From Linanthus parryae (Eukaryota > Streptophyta > Magnoliopsida > Ericales > Polemoniaceae): a stretch of DNA of 64,000 bases. Shown here one piece after another: positions 33,198 through 44,984 of this stretch. The stretch covers positions 77,041,491 through 77,105,490 of the forward strand of contig JALGPY010000003.1 in assembly GCA_023055425.1 (NCBI GenBank). Direction: 5' to 3'. Positions within the stretch are counted from its first letter, which is position 1; every line of letters begins with the position of its first letter. A program made the translations under genes and the position numbers. The notes under the pieces were generated by a model, which searched no databases, had not been told where the DNA came from, and was given only the letters and a program-made list of their open reading frames with translations.

Positions 33198-33989
33198 TTA
33201 GAGCAAGAAAACAACACCGACCACGAGCAACCAACGGTGGTGATGAGTCTGGTGAAAGCTACTCCCGCCCTTCGAGTACTCCCCATGCTCCGAGTATCGC
33301 GCGTAGCACTTGCCCAAGTACATATCACCCCAATCAGCGGACCCACAATCACTCTTCAGCCGTCCGATCGCCTCGGTCAAACAATCTTGACACTCGCCCA
33401 TACTCAAGTCCTGCACACACTGGATCATCCCCTGAATCCTCCCAGATCCACCGACTCGAAAGTACTGGCCGCCAGCCGCTAGATAGTCCATGACAGCATC
33501 GCGACGGGACATCAGATCAGAGTAATACCCAATCGACGGCCCGCATTTCTTCATCACCACACTCTTGTCTTCAACGCCCAGAAACGGAACACTGTCGTAC
33601 TTCACCATGCAGCCTTCGAGCTGTAGCGCACCACCCGTTGAGTCGACGCAGAGGACGCCGAGTTGACTCACCGAGTGAGCCACACAGTCGCGGCAGCTGA
33701 AGCTCGCGAGATCTCCGCGGCACTGGTAGAGACCATAGACGACGTCTTTGGAGCTGGAGCCTGGGAGGGAGACCTTGAAGTTGTTGAAGTTGGCGGTAGT
33801 GGCCGAGTTGACCAGGGAGGTAAGGACTGAGTTGACGTTTGACTCGTATGGCGAGTCACGGACGTACTTCTGCTGGGTACAACCGGCGTAGACGAGGGAT
33901 TCCGTGGAGGAGGAGGATCGGTAAGTGAGACTTGAGATGGTGAGGATGAGAAGCAAGATGGAAGAGAGAGATAGGGCTTGAGGATACAT
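33198..33989 (-). CDS. plasmodesmata-located protein-like (two DUF26 domains)
   Basis: A 263-residue frame. It has an N-terminal signal peptide (LSLSSILLLILTISSL) and two DUF26/Gnk2 cysteine domains, each with the C-x8-C-x2-C signature: CRGDLASFSCRDC at about residue 93 and CVQDLSMGECQDC at about 196. The additional conserved Cys are AGC..., LCVDS..., EGCMV, DCGSAD and GKCYARY. Two extracellular DUF26 domains without a kinase are the layout of PDLPs, which sit at plasmodesmata and regulate callose and cell-cell transport, or of secreted cysteine-rich repeat proteins. PDLPs usually end in a transmembrane helix and short tail, often on a separate exon. Here the frame ends in HHHRWLLVVGVVFLL and stop, too short for a full helix. 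Either an intron lies after about residue 245 and the last exon is lost, or this is a secreted form. Confidence 0.85.
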   Translation of the reverse strand: MYPQALSLSSILLLILTISSLTYRSSSSTESLVYAGCTQQKYVRDSPYESNVNSVLTSLVNSATTANFNNFKVSLPGSSSKDVVYGLYQCRGDLASFSCRDCVAHSVSQLGVLCVDSTGGALQLEGCMVKYDSVPFLGVEDKSVVMKKCGPSIGYYSDLMSRRDAVMDYLAAGGQYFRVGGSGRIQGMIQCVQDLSMGECQDCLTEAIGRLKSDCGSADWGDMYLGKCYARYSEHGEYSKGGSSFHQTHHHRWLLVVGVVFLL

Positions 33990-34340
33990 GTTAGTAGATA
34001 GAGTGTGTAGAGAGAATGAGAGATGATAAGGGTAGCTGTTGTTTGAACATAAAAATATACACGATGGAGTTTATTGAAACTTAAACAAAAGTAGTGTAGG
34101 AGTGGGACTTTAGGAGGAAAAGCATACGCAATATTGGCCTGCAAAGGTAAAAGGCAGTGTATTCATAAGGTGATACAGAAATCTCTTTTCCCTTTTAATT
34201 TCCCTGGAGCTTCTATCTTCATTTTAAATCTAAGTCAAGAACGTGACTCCTATATTGGGCTTGTTTGGATGAGAGGAAAGAGGGAGGAAATGAAAAGTCC
34301 AAAATCCAAAAACATCGGTCAAACCTCTCTAAACTCATAA

Positions 34341-34372
34341 AAAATCCGGATTTCCAATTCCGGATTTTTGGC
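34341..34372. repeat. short inverted repeat (AAAAATCCGGA / TCCGGATTTTT)
   Basis: An 11-bp perfect inverted repeat with an 8-nt loop, followed by further diverged copies of the same phrase up to about 34420 (ggctggattttttag, tcccgattttttggg). Probably a transposon remnant. Confidence 0.5.
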
Positions 34373-34446
34373 TGGATTTTTTAGGGGAAATCCCGATTTT
34401 TTGGGAAATTCCAGACTTTTTGAGTTAATTTATGATATTTTTTCAG

Positions 34447-34525
34447 CAAATGTGTGTTAGCTCGGTGGTAGAGTGTTTGAAACTCTTGCATCAGGTCTTG
34501 AGTTGCTATCTAAAAAAAAATTATC
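34447..34525 (+). mobile_element. tRNA-derived SINE, copy 3 (decayed)
   Basis: GCAAATGTGTGTTAGCTCGGTGGTAGAGTGTTTGAA matches the head of the SINEs at 5115 and 11098, with the A-box retained. The 3' part is shortened and the B-box is lost (ggtcttgagttgctatct), ending in A9. No clear target duplication. Confidence 0.75.
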
Positions 34526-34897
34526 AATAATCTACTGCATCCAAACACTACAGATTAAATGAGTTTTTAGCTCAACCTCTAACTTATTCAGCTCATCCAA
34601 ACAGCTCCATTACGTCAACTAGTGAATGACCCTTGACAGGAGGCACTACCCGACAAATTTCTTAACTTTTGTCTATTAACTTTTTTCAAATATCTTAATG
34701 CTCTAATATACGGAGTTTTATTACATTCGTTCTCTCGCTATTTCCTATTTGACTTTAGAAACACATTTTGAACCAATAGTTTAGTTAACAATAAGACACG
34801 GAATGTGTCAATATTTTCATAATATTGTACATCTTTCTTAGCCTTACAATATTATGAGAAACATTAGTAAATTGTTGTGTCATATCGTTAGCTAAAA

Positions 34898-34973
34898 TTA
34901 TTCGGTCAAATGAGCTCATAAATTCAACTAGAAAGATAGAGAGGGAACAAATTATTCGGTCAAATGAGCCCAT
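34898..34973. repeat. duplicated filler at a deletion junction
   Basis: attattcggtcaaatgagc occurs at about 34898 and 34951, 53 bp apart, and the second copy abuts the point where the copia RT sequence stops (34973). This looks like filler DNA made during repair of a break that removed the 3' half of the element. Confidence 0.6.
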
Positions 34974-37366
34974 GTACACGCCCTCGAGGAGGTTTCCATA
35001 CAGAAACGCTATTTTGACATCCAACTATCAAATCTCATAGTCGTAGCAATCTGCAATCGCAAGCAAGATTCGAATGGATTGGGTCATTGCGACTGGGAAA
35101 AAGATTTCATCATAATCAATACCATGAATCTGTCTGTAACCTTTAGCCACCAGTCTGCCCTTATAGGCAACTACATTTCCATCCATGTTAGTCTTTCTCT
35201 TGAAGACCCACTCGCACCCTATGGGCCGAACCCCAACGGGTGGTTCCACCAAACTCTCTTTCTAGGAACACGTCGGTTCGAGCAACAAACAATTTGTTCT
35301 CGACTGGGTTGTAGAAGTAATACACTTTAGTTTCTTTAGGATATCCCACAAACTTACACTTATCTGACTTGGGTCCGAGCTTGTCACTCTGTAAATGTTT
35401 TACATAGACGACGCAACCCCAAATCTTCATAAACGACACTATGGGACGCCTCCCAGTCCATATCTCATATGGTGTGTTCATGACCGATTTTGATGGAACA
35501 CGGTTAATGGTAAAAGCAGCTGTCATTAGAGCATGTCCCCAAAACGATATCAGAAGATCTTTTTGACACATCATAGACCGCACCATGTCCAACATGGTGA
35601 GATTCCTCCTCTCGGACACACCATTCCACTCTGGCGTTCTGGGTGGAGTGAGTTGAGTCACAATCCCACACTCTCTAAGATAGTCATCAAACTCTTGGCT
35701 CAAGTATTCTCCTCCACGATCCGATTGTAGAGCCTTGATACTTTGTCCAAGTTGCTTCTCCCTTTATTCTTGAATTTCTTGAACAATTCAAAAGATTCAG
35801 ATTTGGCCTTCATAAGGTACACAAATCCATATCTACTAAAATTATCAGTAAACGTAATGAAGTAGGTGTAACCACCGCTGGAAGGCGTGGGAAATGGTCC
35901 ACATACATCAGTATGTATGAGTGCCAATAACTCACTGCTCCTCTCACATTTCTTATTGAAAGGGGACTTTGTCATCTTTCCAATTAAACATTATTCACAT
36001 GTCTCATATGATTCATAATCAAATGAATCTAGTAATCCATCCTTATGGATTCTATATATGTGTTTCTCATTTATGTGGCCTAGACGACAGTGCCATAGAT
36101 AAGTAGGATTTAATTCATTAATATTAGGCCTTTCAATATTAATGTTATAGATGGGATTACTTAGATCAAGAATATATAATCCATTAGACAAATGCCCACT
36201 ACAATAGTGGATACTATCAAAATAAATTGAATAACTATTGTTCTTTATTGAAATAGTAAAACATTTCTCGTCCAAACAAGAAATAGAAATAATGTTTCTG
36301 CTCATAGCAGGCACATAATAGCAATTGTCTAATTCTAAAAGAAGCCCTGAAGTAAGAGATAACTCATACACGCATATAGTTAACGCATCAACTCTTGCTC
36401 CATTCCCGACGCACAAGTCTATCTCCCCTTTAGCCAATCTTCTACTTCTTTTCAAATCCGGAACATTTTAGAAAATGTGAGATCCAGATCCGGTATCCAA
36501 TACCCAAGATGAAGAAATAGAAAGAATTACATCTATAAAAAAAATACCTGGTGGTGGTGGAATCACTATTCCAAGCCTTTTATCCTCCAGATATTTGGGG
36601 CAATTCCTCTTCCAGTGTCCAGGCTGACTACAGTAGTGACATTCACCCTTAGTCACTCTTCCACCGGGCTTTAAGGCATTATCCTTGGATTTCTCAACTT
36701 TATTGCTCTTTCCTTTGGAAGTAGAAGCAACCGATTTGCCTTTATTCTTGTGGACAATCATTATGGCCTTGTCTTTTCCCTTGCTGATACTTTGTTCAGC
36801 AGGCAGAGTTTTTTTGATCTCATTCATGTTATAGTTCATGATGAACTGGCTATAACTATCCGGAAGCGATTGCTGGATGAGATCAGTGGCCAAATCTTGG
36901 TCGAATGGGAAGCCAAACCTCTCGATATTCTCAATGTATCCAATCATACGGAGTACATGAGGCCCGAATGGGTCCCCTCTGCGAGACTACACTTGAGCAG
37001 TGCGTTGGATACTTCGTACCTCTCATGTCAGGCCTGCTCTTGTAAGAGCTGCCTTAAATGTACGGTAAATATCGCACGCCTCCATGTTCTCATGTTGCTT
37101 CTGAAGCTCAGAGCTCATGGTACACAACATGAGACACGTCACATCATTATTGTGGTCCACAATCTTCTGATGTGCCTTTACGACAGCCTCGGCTACATTT
37201 CAACAGGTGGCGCTGGAACAGGTGCATCTAAGATGTACAACTTCTTTTCTTGCTTAAGCACAATCCTTAAGTTTCTGTATCAGTCCAGAAAGTTGTTCCC
37301 TGACAACTTGTCCTTCTCAAGGACAGAACGCATGGATGGTGTCGATGATTGATTGTTCTTTGCCAT
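34974..37366 (-). pseudogene. Ty1-copia gag-pol, 3'-truncated and broken
   Basis: Minus-strand copia polyprotein remnants. Gag starts at about 37366 (MAKNNQSSTPSMRSVLEKD) and contains several stops. A gag knuckle CHYCSQPGHWKRNC lies near 36640, followed by the protease DTG site (WVLDTGSGSHIF, about 36490). Next come the GAG-pre-integrase HCRLGHINEKH segment (about 36080) and integrase with HTDVCGPF, TDNFSRYGF and ERRN in the frames 35975-35700 and 35703-35188. RT begins GCEWVFKRKTNMDGNVVAYKGRLVAKGY (35215-35130). RT ends soon after DVKIAFLYGNLLEGVYM at 34974, before the catalytic YVDD. The linker between integrase and RT is also shortened. Stops and frameshifts throughout, so it is non-functional. 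Confidence 0.9.
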
Positions 37367-38998
37367 TTGGAATTTTACAAAACGAGAAATTTGCAATTTT
37401 ATTTTTTGAACAAATTAACCATATTCAATAATTTATAGATTATAAAATATAGCTCCCACTATTTTTCTCGGATTAATAGCCCTCACCATTAATGCGGAAA
37501 ATATCAAATATCTTCTAGTGGGTCCAAGATTCATATTTCAATTCTTCTTGAGCTTGCTTTGGCAAGTCACCCAATAATAAGTTATTTAGGTAGGAACGTC
37601 TTTCCAATTGCATCCATATGCAACTCTGGGTGGAACCGGGCAAATAACTCCTTATTTATTTATCTCATAAATAATCCCAATCCCGTGCCTCCAAGTCATC
37701 AATCCAATTGAAATACTTAGTTACAGTTTAACCTCTTATTTCAACAACCACACATTACTTGCTTGTGTCGCCGCATCACACCATGGTAAATTAAAACCGC
37801 CTTGCTTTGGCAAGCCCAAAAATTAATAAACCCTGATCATGAAGGGTGCCAAAATAAGAGAAGGCAATAAACGTAATATTTCCTTTGAGGGATTTTAAGA
37901 GTCATTAAAAGTTTAGTTGATCCAATCAACATGATCTACTTATTTGGATTGGGCAATCCACAATAAAGACCATTCTTTTTTATTATCATTTTGTCAACGT
38001 TTTGCAAGTATCACCTATACACACAAAATAAATAACAAGACATAAATAATAAACATTCACAAAATAAAAATTAACGTGGCATGGATATGGCCCCTAGACT
38101 AAGATATTACCAAGCCAATGATAATATCTATGTGCCCTAAAGTGACAAGCTCATCTCCATGTGCTCCACCATAGCCGCACGCCTAGGATGGGAGTCCTCA
38201 TCGTCTTTGTGGCTTCTTGGTTCTTCGGTCTTCTTCTCCATTCTCTTTGCTATCATCTAAATATTTTAATTCTAGCCTAGCATCTAGAATAAATAAATAA
38301 AGCCTCACCTGTTGAGGAGATGATCAGCTAGCAGGCCATAAAATTAACTAACTATTACATTAATTTGATCAGCTCGCAGGCCGTAAACCAAACCACAATA
38401 GGTACACATCAACAACCTAGGCCATATCCATCCACCATGCAACAAAGCACATATTACAGTTTAAACTAATTTTTAACGCGCTTGTTCAATTTTAGTTGAA
38501 ATTGGGTAATTAGGGTCACAACGGTCCAAGAGGTCCAACCTAGACCTGGGTCGAACCCCATGGACCGCCGCACGCCACCGGGCCGGCCCGACCCTAGGCC
38601 GGCTGCCCCTAGGTGGCCACGGCCTAGTTGGCGCGCAAGGAAGAGGAGGGGGCTGCGGGTAGTGTTTCGGCCCTAGCTTCCTTCCCCTTTCTTCCTTGTT
38701 GCCAAAGTTTGGTTGTTTCCATAAAGTTGTTTCCATAACTCGAAAAACTCCTTTTTCAATTATGTGCCCAAGAACCCTAATTTTCAAGAACCCAATTTAT
38801 CACATCATATGTGATCCAAACTCACAAATTTCTACATCCCATGTAAAATTAGATCTTGTTTGGTTGAATCACATTCAATATGCATCTAATATGCTAATTA
38901 ATTTCAGTTTTTGCGTAAAAAAACATATACGGTGTAAAACTGAAAACAATAACACATAATATCATGTTATGCGCTACGGCATGTGGCTCTGATACCGC
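37367..38998 (-). mobile_element. copia untranslated leader with PBS
   Basis: About 1.6 kb between the LTR and gag with no coding sequence. Next to the LTR, at 38984-38996, TGGCTCTGATACC is the reverse complement of GGTATCAGAGCCA, a primer-binding site for initiator tRNA-Met. A GC-rich patch (38520-38640) stands out from its surroundings. The phrase ttgctttggcaag occurs twice (about 37554 and 37803). Confidence 0.75.
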
Positions 38999-40391
38999 TG
39001 AAGGGTTTTGATGCAGTTTACGCAGCAGAATAAAAAAAATTTAATCCTTCTCAAACCCCTCTAAGGATCACAGGCAAGCAATCATAACATGATTATGGTA
39101 GAAATATGTGTACCTTAGTTTGTGTGATCACTACGAATAATTGTGTCTTCGTCTCTACGAGTATCCACACCTTGGATCTTTGACTGGAGTCCTTTCCCAC
39201 TGTGTAGTGCTAGCAACGGAAGAAAGGAGGAACGTTTCACGCAAAACGAGGCACCAAGCCGCGCCTAGGGAGGCCGATGGCAAGGAGGGGCGGACGGGGT
39301 TGGGGCTCTCGACCTCTTCCTTGTCTCTCTCTCTTTGCTTTGTTATGTTTCTCTCAACCATAACTCTAGTGAGAAAATTACAAGGTAGAGTTCCTTTATA
39401 TAGTAATAACTATTTATTAACTACATTAAAGCCCTATTACTAATCATGTCCTTACATGGATTAGTCCACTTACAAATTATTCCTACTAACTTTGCTTGTG
39501 GTTGAGTTATGATCCTTTTATTAATTCGTCCAAGTAATTAATACCCATATCCAGTTTAATCTATACGGTGTGTGACCCCATATGTTTCTACTTAGTTGGT
39601 AGTAACTATTACAAACATAGAGCGGTGTCTAGCAACACATCTATTCTACCCAACTAATAGAAATAGTCAGTGATCCCGACAAACCTTGTGCCCAATGTTA
39701 CCGTGTTGTGTTATCCCTTTGTCTCCATATCTGGATTGGAGATTAGTCATATTCGTCACACTCATATATCCAATCCATAGTTTCTCAATCCTGGGAATAG
39801 ACTTATCCATGCAGATAACATCAATATCTCCAAATTGATTTATCTGAATCTGGCCAGACATTCCATAAGAGATACCCCTCGAGTGGCATTTACTCCTATT
39901 ATGTAGGAGGGACAAATCCTGTCTACATCACTGCCACCTCTAAGCTTGCTTCCTATCATGCCCGATTGTTATCTTTATAGTTAACCAGTTACGGTGCAAT
40001 GTTTGATAATATCAAAGCATGATATTTCAAAACTAGAGAATCCAGTGACTTCAAGTCTAAGGATTACAACACCATTAGCACAATGAGAAGCGCTTGTGAC
40101 GTTGACATAATCTAATGTAGCCTTCTCGTGGTCGGTCTATCCAGTAGGCCATTACTCCTAATGCACACCCATATGTTAGACTTGATATCCCCATATCAAC
40201 CTACCCACATACTAGTTTATAGTCGATCGTCCCATTAATCAATATAGTGGACTAGGGATATTTAAGATAAGCAACACAATTTCAATCTAAGGACTTCATT
40301 ATATTAAATATCTCCATAAATAATACAATTATTATTATAGCAACTAACGTTCATACTAAACAGATTGACTCTAGGGCATCCAAAACCAACA
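38999..40391 (-). mobile_element. 5' LTR of the minus-strand copia element
   Basis: A 1,393-bp LTR. On the minus strand it begins TGTTGGTTTTGGATGCCC (40391) and ends in ...CCCTTCA, two bases before the PBS. TG...CA termini and the PBS fix both ends. A diverged relative lies at 31200-31600. The matching 3' LTR is not in the window because the element is truncated at 34974. Confidence 0.85.
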
Positions 40392-42047
40392 CATCTTCCT
40401 CTATGGACCAGGGGGTTGCAGTTCTTAGGGGTTCTTGCATAAATCGGGATTCGTGGATCTTAAGAACTTGGGTCCTTGGCATACCTGGACAAAAATTGAA
40501 GCGCCCATACACCAACCTTTAAAAGATTGGATAAGGAATGGATCAATCCAACCTGGCCGAACATCTTCCTCAATGCCTTTCAACAAAACACGACCTTCTA
40601 CAGTTCTGATCACTGCCCAATCAGGGTAAGCTGTAGACCCCCTATGAGTAAAGGATGAAGACCTTATAGATTTTAAATATGGTGGACAACCACAAGGCAG
40701 CTGAAGAACTGATTAGTTTTATTTGGCCTTTTCCTATTGTTGGTTCACATCTCTTTCGTATGTAGCAATATCTAAACATCACTGTCAATACCCAAGCCTT
40801 CTAGCTCGAACATAATGGAACCCTTCAGTGTAAAACTTAGCAAGCCAGGCAGGCAGTCTTGTTCCATGATGCCCAACTTCCTAAGAAAGATGCTATCCAA
40901 CAATTATTTGAAGCCAAGAAGTGCTTGGATCTGCTGCAAAGGGGCAATGAAATTTGTGTTGGGCTCAAAGATCCCACTGCAAGTGGCTAAAGCACGGAGA
41001 TAAGAATAATAATTTTTTCTGTGCGTCCACTAAGATCGGAAGGTGTAGGAACCATGTTTGGAACCTTAAACTTGCGGATGAATCTTACCTCTCTCGGGAG
41101 AATGACATTAGATTGCATTTCTTCAAGTGTATCTTCAGTGACCCTGCACAGCCTAGCCAAGATCGGACTTACCCAATGCTTGATAACATCTCCACATCCT
41201 TAACCCCCCAACAATGCCACAAGCTTTTAGAATCCTTCACGGCAGAGGAAGTCAAAAGAGATTTTTTTTTGAATGGGACCTCTAAAGGCACTTGGGATTG
41301 ATGGCATCTCACATTTTCTTTCAAAAGTTTTGGCATATTGTTTATAGTACAACCATTAATGATGTGCTTTCTTACCTAACTCAAGGTATATGCTTAGCGA
41401 GATTAATAGAACTATAAATACCCTGATTCCCAAGGGGGGAAACCCAGTGACTGTTCAGCACTACATACCTATTAGTCCAACTAATGTCATTTATAGAATC
41501 ATATCCAAGGTTCTGGAAAACACGCTGAAATGGGTCCTCCCATCACATATAAGCTGGAACTAAACTGGATTTGTCCCGGGGAGAGCTATCACTGACAACA
41601 CATGTATTGCCAGTGAAGTTGCACACTATATTAGCATTTAACAGAGCATGAGTGAGGCTGTTTATGGTAATTTAAAGATTGGCATGAACAAAGAATTTAA
41701 TAAACTCAAATGGAACTACCTCGAGCACACCCAGATCAAGTTTGACTTCCCCTCCGATTTTATCTGATGAACTGTGTCACTTCTTCCTTCCTAGCTATCT
41801 CAGTCAATGGTACCCTCAATGAATTCTTCATCCCCACATGTGGCCTTAGGTAAGGATATCCCCTTTCTCCTTTCGTATTTGTCTCAAGTGCTGAAGCACT
41901 CTCTATGGCCCTGGCTAACGCCCATCACATAAACTCATACAGGGTGTTCAACATAGTGTTACGGGTTCAGCCATTACTCATCTCCAATTCCTTGATGACT
42001 CTATTTTCTTCTTCAAGGTTGATGATGAAGTGGGTCATCAGCTTAAA
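40392..42047 (+). pseudogene. LINE ORF2 fragment interrupted by an LTR element
   Basis: A plus-strand L1-type ORF2. The endonuclease C-terminus has the LKNLGPWHTWTK segment (about 40458) and a SDHCPIR motif (about 40606). It continues with SHCKWLKHGDKNNNFFCASTK (40970), then RT with TSKGTWD/GIDG (41275), FVPGRAITDN (41570) and the GYPLSPF-VFVSSAEALS block (41855; normally QGDPLSP). The RT frame then runs to a YADD-equivalent region (LISNSLMTLFSSS frame) up to 42047, where the LTR element is inserted. Many stops. LINE sequence resumes for a few codons after 52203 (gatgtttttacc). Confidence 0.85.
42043..42047. repeat. target-site duplication TTAAA (left)
   Basis: Five bases flanking the 5' LTR, repeated exactly at 52199-52203 after the 3' LTR. 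Confidence 0.95.
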
Positions 42048-42438
42048 TGTAATACCCCGTAAAATTGACAAGGACAAAATAGTAATTTAAAGAGCTAAAT
42101 AAAGAATTTAATTGTGAAAAATAAAGTTAGTTAAATTATAGTATTTTATAGACAAGAACTTCTCGTAGAATTTTAGAAAGCGTTAAGTTGGTAATCGAAG
42201 ATAAACACGTGAGAGTTTAATTATTTTTATTATTATTAATGTGTTTAGACCACCGCGAAGTTTAATGTGAGTGACACACCCAATCATTCTACACCTTGGT
42301 GTGCCACCCACACCTTAACCTTTCTCACATCATCTTCTACAACTACCATTTTGCTTCTTCGGAGATAATTTGCACCGCCACAAAAAATCACCATCACCGC
42401 CTCCAACATAATCATTCACCCTCCTCTTTTTGTCTACC

Positions 42439-42445
42439 TATAAAA
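42439..42445 (+). promoter_or_regulatory. LTR TATA box
   Basis: CCTATAAAATGAG within the LTR, followed by a CT-rich leader (ttcaccttcatcatcttcttcttc). The equivalent site in the 3' LTR is 49652-49658. Confidence 0.65.
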
Positions 42446-42556
42446 TGAGTCATCAAGTCTATTATTCACCTCAATCTTCACCTTCATCATCTTCTTCTTC
42501 ACCTCCTTTCCGGCAACTCAACCAAACACCACCACCTCCACCTCTCGACAATCACC

Positions 42557-43063
42557 GTGACAACTCCATCGCTCTCACCCTCTAGCTCTCTGTATCTCTC
42601 TCTCACTCTGTGTGAGTTGAACACAGAGATAAACACCAGCAGCAGCGGCAGTGACCAACGGCCACCACCAAGCCGCTGCCGCCGTCGGGAAACAACGACG
42701 CCACCACCACCGCATCTTCTCACCTCCCCAGCCTCGGTTCTTCACTCCCTCTCTCTCTATATCTCTCTCCCTATCTGTTCGGGACTGAAAAGCAGAGGGA
42801 AAGCAGCAGCAGCAGCAAACCCAGCTGCCGCCGCTGCCAACCCACCATTAACGCCGGCCAAGCTTTGGCCAAGCTCCACCACGCATCACCCACCGCCTAT
42901 CGTTGCTACCAGTCGACTCCTAGGAGTCCAAGGAGCTCACTCGAAGGCTCAAACAGAACCAGGAAGGCCTCTGTCGCCGGAATTGAAAAGTCACCGTCGG
43001 TCACTTCGACGGTCAACCCGAAACAACCCGTTTCTTGACCGATTCCGGCCATTCTTGGCCTAG
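42557..43063 (+). other. 168-codon open frame in the 5' LTR leader
   Basis: An uninterrupted frame downstream of the LTR TATA box, rich in Ser, Pro, Ala and Leu, with no known domain. It begins MTTPSLSPSSSLYLSL, has an Ala run (GKAAAAANPAAAAANPP) and ends in a basic segment RRSLRRSTRNN. The stop codon is part of the sequence TAG|GTATGC. Its composition is like a plant 5' UTR/early-exon mixture with CT and CCACCA microsatellite character, so it may be open by composition only. An identical-length copy is at 49770-50276. Confidence 0.4.
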
Positions 43064-44221
43064 GTATGCTCTAAATCTCGTCGTGATTTCATTTAAACAA
43101 TCGAAATCGTATGTTGAATGCTCAAATCCATGTTTAGCTTGATGAATTTGATGTTCATGTTAAAAGGGGTTAAAGTGTCTTTTCTCTAAACATGTTATAG
43201 TGTTTATATGGGGTACTGTTTGTATTTTAAAAAGACTCTTGGTGGAATGATGTCCTTTAATAAAGTTGTTTGTGAGTTGGTGGGGGTTCCCTCTATCTTT
43301 TAGCGTAACCTATGGGGGTTTAAGTGTAGTTTATGTAAACTTTATATTATTCGCGAAAAACAAAATAATGTTTTTGAATTAAAAATATTTTCTAAAAATA
43401 ATAGATTTCGTCCCGGTTACGAAAAAGTGATTCGGGCATTGAATTAGTGTACGGATCGCTCGTTAAAGATTAAACGAGTAATATTTTTATTAAAAAAAAC
43501 TAAACGAGCGTTGCGTTTAATTGTTTAAATTTAAAATCGGTTGTTTAAATATTTATAAAAATGACTTTTTCGAGCTTATAAATATCGTTACGTCTTTGCA
43601 AGCATTTAGAAGTGATTTTTCATAAAAATCCAACATCGTTTAGTTGTTAATATTGATATTTACTTTATGTAAAAATACAAACTACTATTAATTTTTACTA
43701 GTATTTTATAAAAATAGTTCCTATAAATAAATGAGACTTTTATAACATAAAATTTAATAACTCTTCAAATAAACACTCGTTGTTTTATTAATTTTTTGCT
43801 AATACGAAAGATATAACGAAATAAAGAAACATTAAGAAATTAATACGCGAGCTCAAGCTAATTTCAAGAATTGATAACTAGGTTTAATAATAAGACTCGT
43901 AGAATTATACAGAGTTGTGACGATGTAGAAGCTCCGATTTGTAGGTAACGGATTCGTAAGCAACGACTACAAGTAGGACGATTTGACGCAACGGAATCCA
44001 GGTAAGTAAATATGCCTAGCCTAGCGTGCTAGCTCCTATTCGTGTCAGAGTATGCTTTTAATACTTGTCTCAAGAATAATATTTTTGAGTTACATGTTTT
44101 GTTTGAAATCTATTTACATGTTAAAGGAGTTGTTTTACTGTGAACTGTCACACGAATAATATTAATTCGCTAATAACGTAAAGTGGAAAGAGTTGTGCGG
44201 GGATCGTTATATTCGCTTTTC

Positions 44222-44304
44222 TATAAGATTGGTCGTGGCTGACTACGTTCACCCGACCCGTTTATAAGATTGGTCGTGGCTGGCTACGTCCACCCGACCC
44301 GTTT
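44222..44304. repeat. 41-bp tandem repeat in the LTR
   Basis: tataagattggtcgtggct at 44222 and 44263, each followed by (G/A)CTACGT(T/C)CACCCGACCCGTTTA. The same pair is present in the 3' LTR (about 51436-51518), so it predates the insertion. Confidence 0.9.
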
Positions 44305-44984
44305 ATTTTAATCCGGTCGCAACCTGCCGGATCGCTCCATGTACTCACCTCTCTGGCCGCGAGTAGTCTTAGAGGGGTGCCGGCACTTAAGGTCTTGGAT
44401 GCGTAGTGATAGTAGATCTTCCCCGTATCAACAAAGTTAAAAGTGGTTTTCTTCAAGGACAAGAATGTCAATGGTTATTAAGGAAGGCAAGATTGGGATA
44501 TTACTCCCCGTTTCAAGATCAAGAAGGAAGAAATTGAAATATCGAGAAGTTTAAAGCTGGATGTGCCTTGTTTACTCTTTAAAGATTTACTTCCTCTTAT
44601 TACTGTTTTTGAAAATAAATTATGCCTCGTCATCTGTTTACGAGCTAGGGTATTTATTTACTCAACATTTCCCAGCTGACTTTAGAAACTGCTGTTCCGT
44701 TTTCTTTCCCACCGCAGGTTTAGAGGAAGAAGGCTATGGTATGGATGGGTACGAGATTCACTGAGGAAGTCAGTTCACGAGTTGTGAGATAGTTTTGAGT
44801 AATGTAAGATAGTTTGAATAAGGCAAAAATATGTATAATAGCTACGCATGAAGAGCTTGAGATCGTACTGTACTGTTTAATAATATGTAATATAAGTGCT
44901 TGGAAGTTGTGCTTTCGATTATCCACCGTTACTTTTAGCTTCGGCCTCCCCGATTCGTCCGAGTCGGATAAGGGGGTCGTTGCA

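Larger units (their letters stand above)
42048..44984 (+). mobile_element. 5' LTR of a LARD-like retrotransposon (2,937 bp)
   Basis: It begins TGTAATACCCCGTAAAATTG and ends GGGGGTCGTTGCA, immediately before the PBS. It is the same length as the copy at 49262-52198, with roughly two dozen differences by eye (under 1 percent), so the insertion is recent. A TATA box (TATAAAA, 42439-42445) lies 391 bp in, so U3 is short and R-U5 is about 2.5 kb, which is unusual. The LTR contains a 168-codon frame (42557-43063), a splice-donor-like G|GTATGC just after it (about 43063) and a 41-bp tandem repeat (44222-44304). Confidence 0.95.

Noticed and set aside
33668..34144. 158-residue minus-strand Ser/Pro-rich frame
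   Set aside because: Overlaps the DUF26 coding exon in another frame and includes its upstream region; shadow.
38520..38640. GC-rich patch with Pro/Arg-rich frame (38473-38787)
   Set aside because: Lies in the untranslated leader of the copia element between PBS and gag; no domain.
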